The notes under the pieces: generated by a model
The model's input: the letters and a program-made list of their open reading frames with translations, nothing else
Told to the model about the DNA's origin: nothing
Database searches by the model: none
Shown here: positions 45,265 to 47,896 of the stretch, piece by piece
How positions within the stretch are numbered: position 1 is the first letter of the stretch
How the letters are laid out: the number at the start of each line of letters is the position of its first letter
NCBI GenBank assembly: GCA_022565665.1
Contig: JAIUMI010000019.1
Coordinates: 1 to 47,896 of the forward strand
Direction of reading: 5' to 3'
Length of the DNA: 47,896 bases
DNA from: Glycocaulis sp.
GTDB lineage: Bacteria; Pseudomonadota; Alphaproteobacteria; Caulobacterales; Maricaulaceae
Made by a program: the position numbers and the translations under genes

Positions 45265-45867
45265 CTATGTCTCGCCATTACCGCCCGGCGCGGGCGCCAG
45301 ATGCGTCACGCGGGTCTGGAAGCCGTCATACTCGCCGCCTGCCAGCAGCGGGAAGCTGCGCACAATGGCGTCGGTAAGCGCCTCGAACCAGACCAGATCA
45401 GCCTTGGGGAAGTCGGAAAGCACGTAATTGGTGACCAGATTCTTGTCGCCGGGATGGCCAATCCCGATCCGCCCGCGGCGAATATCCGGGCTCAGATGGG
45501 CGGCGATGGAGCGTATGCCGTTATTGCCGCCATGCCCGCCACCGGCTTTCAGGCGGAACTTGCCGGGGGCGAGATCCAGCTCGTCATGGAAGACGGTGAC
45601 GGCTTCCGGTCCGATCCGGTAGAACTCTGCCGCCGCGCGCACGGCAAGGCCGGAATTATTGTAATAGGTCAGCGGCTTCATCAGCAGGGCTTTTTTCGGC
45701 CCGGCAATGGTCTGGACCAGCCCTTCGCAGACAGCGGCCTGAAACTTCTCCCGCCAGGGCGAAAACCCGTGCGCGCGCGCAATGGCGTCCACCACCATGA
45801 AACCCGCATTATGCCGGTTCTTCAGATAGCGGCTTTCAGGATTGCCAAGCCCGGCAATGATCAGCAT
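45265..45867 (-). CDS. pth: Peptidyl-tRNA hydrolase
   Basis: A 200-residue enzyme that frees tRNA from stalled peptidyl-tRNA. Seen are GLGNPESRYLKNRHNAGFMVVD with the catalytic His19, KPLTYYNNSGLAV, FHDELDLAPGKFRLKAGGGHGGNNGIRSI and RGRIGIGHPGDKNLVTNYVL. Normal length. It follows rplY (gap 107 bp) on the same strand. Confidence 0.97.
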   Translation of the reverse strand: MLIIAGLGNPESRYLKNRHNAGFMVVDAIARAHGFSPWREKFQAAVCEGLVQTIAGPKKALLMKPLTYYNNSGLAVRAAAEFYRIGPEAVTVFHDELDLAPGKFRLKAGGGHGGNNGIRSIAAHLSPDIRRGRIGIGHPGDKNLVTNYVLSDFPKADLVWFEALTDAIVRSFPLLAGGEYDGFQTRVTHLAPAPGGNGET

Positions 45868-45974
45868 GGACCCGTCCCCCGCGAAAACTCATGAAAAGGG
45901 CGGCTGCAGGATGCCCCGCGCCGCCCCCAAGCAGTTCACATCTGACGCCTGCCGCAGCAGGGTCAGGGCAGCGA

Positions 45975-46628
45975 TTACTCCTCGCCGCCTTCTTCTGTCA
46001 CTTCGGTTTCTTCCCCGTCAGCGTCCTCGCCGTCGGCCTCGACGGAGGTCGCTTCCTCAACACCGGCGCGCGAGCCCTGCACGGTGGCCAGGGTAAAGTC
46101 GCGATTGGTGATCACCGGCTTCACCCCGTCCGGCAGGGTGACCGCGGAGATGTGGATGGAATCGCCGATCTCGTAGCCGGTCAGGTCCACGGTGATCTCG
46201 CTGGGGATATTGCCCGCCTTGCAGCGCACTTCGACATCGTGGCGCACCACGTTGAGCACGCCGCCGCGCTTCAGGCCCGGGGATTTCTCGTCATTGATGA
46301 AGTGCACCGGCACGTTCAGCGTGATGACGGAGTTTTCTTCCACACGGTAGAAATCGATATGGACCGGCTCGTCCGTGACCGGGTGAAACTGTATGTCGCG
46401 CGCGATAACCGGCTGACGCTCACCCTTGTGCTCCAGATCGACCATCTGGGCGATAAGCTTCCCGGTATTGATCGCCTTGCGCAACTCATTGGCTTTCACG
46501 CTGATGGCGACGGGGCCACGCGTACCACCATAAAGGACACCCGGGACGCGGCCTTCGCGGCGTGCGGCGCGGGCGCCGCCGGTGCCGGTGCGCTCACGCA
46601 CGTCGACGGAAACAACAATATCGCTCAT
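45975..46628 (-). CDS. rplY: Ribosomal protein bL25, Ctc form
   Basis: The 217-residue protein has the N-terminal L25 domain (GARAARREGRVPGVLYGG, 5S-rRNA binding) plus the C-terminal TL5/Ctc extension (about 95-190, with VPVHFINDEKSPGLKRGGVLN and GYEIGDSIHISAVTLPDG). A long acidic tail rich in Glu and Asp follows. The start at 46628 is supported by a CAGGGA site; an in-frame start seven codons upstream is less likely. It begins the rplY-pth series, a pairing common in alphaproteobacteria. Confidence 0.95.
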   Translation of the reverse strand: MSDIVVSVDVRERTGTGGARAARREGRVPGVLYGGTRGPVAISVKANELRKAINTGKLIAQMVDLEHKGERQPVIARDIQFHPVTDEPVHIDFYRVEENSVITLNVPVHFINDEKSPGLKRGGVLNVVRHDVEVRCKAGNIPSEITVDLTGYEIGDSIHISAVTLPDGVKPVITNRDFTLATVQGSRAGVEEATSVEADGEDADGEETEVTEEGGEE

Positions 46629-46755
46629 GGGGCCTGGTCCCTGTGACAAATTCCGGTTTCATACGCGAACGCCGCCTTTTGGCGGGCGGCGCTCAAGCGA
46701 GCGCGGGCTATTACCTGATCTTTACGCGCAGCGCAACAGGTCTAGGTGTTTGGCG

Positions 46756-47742
46756 TCAGCCTGCAGGCTCCATAAGCGTCCGTCCGATGGCCAGGAAACG
46801 CTCCCGGCGCTTCTTGCGCAGGGTAGCCGCATCCAGCCCCTCAAGACTGGAGAGCGAGGCCTCCGCCGCATCGCCCACCGCCTTGATCGTGCCCTCGCGG
46901 TCGCGATGAGCTCCGCCAACGGGCTCGGGGATGATGCCATCGATGATTTTCAGCTGGATCAGGTCCTGCGCGGTGATCTTCATGGCAACCGCCGCATCGC
47001 GCGCCTTGGCCCCGTCGCGCCACAGGATCGACGCACACCCTTCCGGGCTGATCACCGAATAGATGGAGTGTTCAAGCATCAGCACGGTATTGGCAGACGC
47101 CAGCGCCACCGCGCCGCCCGATCCGCCTTCACCGGTGATGACAGAGACGAGAGGCGTGCCCAGTGTCAGGCAGCGCTCGGTAGAGCGGGCAATGGCTTCG
47201 GACTGGCCGCGCTCTTCCGCGCCCACGCCCGGGTAGGCGCCTGCGGTATCGACAAAGGTCAGGACGGGCAGGCCAAACTTGTCGGCCATGTCCATCAGGC
47301 GCACCGCCTTACGGTAGCCTTCGGGCCGGGCCATGCCGAAATTATGCTTCAGACGGGTCTGGGTGTCGTGACCCTTCTCGTGGCCCATGACGACGACGGC
47401 GCGGCCCCGGAACCGGCCCAGCCCGCCGACAATCGCATGGTCCTCGCCAAAACGGCGGTCGCCGGAAAGCTCCTCGAAATCGGTGATCAGGCTGGAGAGG
47501 TAATCCTTCAGATGCGGGCGCTCGGGGTGGCGGGCCACCATCGTCTTGCGCCACGGGTCCAGCTTTGCGTAGAGCTGTTTGAGCTGCTCGGCCGATTTCT
47601 GGCGCAGCTTGGCCACCTCATCAGCGACGTCCGGCGCATCCTCGCCATTCTTTTCAGAAACGGACTGAAGTTCTTCGATCTTGGCATCAAGCTCGGCAAT
47701 GGGCCGCTCGAAATCGAGATAGGTGCGCGTGGGATTGGACAT
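46756..47742 (-). CDS. accA: Acetyl-CoA carboxylase carboxyltransferase subunit alpha
   Basis: A 328-residue subunit that, with AccD, transfers carboxyl from biotin to acetyl-CoA at the start of fatty-acid synthesis. Seen are [62 protein letters not shown], the [22 protein letters not shown] and [23 protein letters not shown] biotin/CoA region, and [43 protein letters not shown] 47742 (AAGGG site) gives the family's normal N-terminus; the longer frame from 47790 is not supported. Confidence 0.97.
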   Translation of the reverse strand: MSNPTRTYLDFERPIAELDAKIEELQSVSEKNGEDAPDVADEVAKLRQKSAEQLKQLYAKLDPWRKTMVARHPERPHLKDYLSSLITDFEELSGDRRFGEDHAIVGGLGRFRGRAVVVMGHEKGHDTQTRLKHNFGMARPEGYRKAVRLMDMADKFGLPVLTFVDTAGAYPGVGAEERGQSEAIARSTERCLTLGTPLVSVITGEGGSGGAVALASANTVLMLEHSIYSVISPEGCASILWRDGAKARDAAVAMKITAQDLIQLKIIDGIIPEPVGGAHRDREGTIKAVGDAAEASLSSLEGLDAATLRKKRRERFLAIGRTLMEPAG

Positions 47743-47825
47743 GAAACCCTTGTTCGTTGAGCGGCCTGACGGGTAGGCCGCAAGCGGCAAACTAGCCGCC
47801 CCCTTAGCCGCTCACAAGCTGGCTG

Positions 47826-47896
47826 TCAGCCCCGGTTCAGCGGATGGGCGTCTTCCATCAGGGCTTTAAGGCGCGCTTCCAGCACATGGGTATAGA
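47826..47896 (-). CDS. xerD: Tyrosine recombinase XerD, C-terminal fragment
   Basis: The last 23 codons on the minus strand read YTHVLEARLKALMEDAHPLN and end NRG-stop. This matches the conserved tail of XerD, where the Tyr is the catalytic nucleophile (IYTHV...), used in chromosome dimer resolution. The rest is outside the window. It ends 84 bp before accA and points the same way. XerC or another tyrosine recombinase is the alternative. Confidence 0.82.
   Translation of the reverse strand, partial: YTHVLEARLKALMEDAHPLNRG

Overview
The window is GC-rich chromosomal DNA of a stalked-type alphaproteobacterium, most likely Caulobacterales/Maricaulales (Maricaulis, Oceanicaulis or Glycocaulis-like). 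The grounds are a gcrA cell-cycle regulator, a phoR-pstCAB-phoU-phoB block without pstS, a methionine synthase split into two genes after metF, a long dCTP deaminase and the rplY-pth-ychF order. Genus and species cannot be fixed from sequence reading alone.

Left edge (1-2.4 kb): an accessory patch. An IS3-type element, whose outer end is duplicated as two 40-bp direct copies, has cut off the 3' part of an AT-rich P-loop ATPase gene. That gene also carries a frameshift near 411-415. Next come a frameshifted 124-bp relic of the uvrB 3' end, a small GIY-YIG nuclease gene and several palindromic repeats. The native uvrB follows, with a possible SOS box beside its start.

4.7-21.6 kb: housekeeping genes. 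These are a CheY-like regulator, moeB, the metF-metH1-metH2 operon behind a perfect 24-bp palindrome, mlaA and mlaC (lipid asymmetry), a class IIA HAD hydrolase, a SIMPL protein, a CAU-anticodon tRNA (probably Ile2), dCTP deaminase, apaG, trkH, a DUF3667 protein, hslO, argD (without argF beside it) and an ABC-2 permease.

21.8-29.7 kb: gcrA converges on the phosphate module phoR-pstC-pstA-pstB-phoU-phoB across a shared terminator. A three-repeat Pho box lies in front of pstC. PhoR and PhoB sense and respond to phosphate, PstCAB imports it and PhoU couples the two.

29.9-38.1 kb: a tripartite RND efflux operon (outer-membrane lipoprotein, adaptor, inner-membrane pump), then an M13 metallopeptidase lipoprotein.

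38.2-43.4 kb: small and little-known genes. There are three tandem 42-residue entericidin-like lipoproteins, a 2OG-Fe(II) oxygenase, small membrane or secreted proteins, a 26-residue membrane peptide ahead of a Na+/Ca2+ antiporter, a crotonase and a DUF3224 protein.

43.4-47.9 kb: translation and lipid housekeeping genes (ychF, a secreted unknown, pth, rplY, accA) and the C-terminal end of xerD. No clear CRISPR array, rRNA or prophage was seen, and no complete new system could be demonstrated. The strongest oddities are the decayed left-edge island, the entericidin triplet and the 26-residue membrane peptide.
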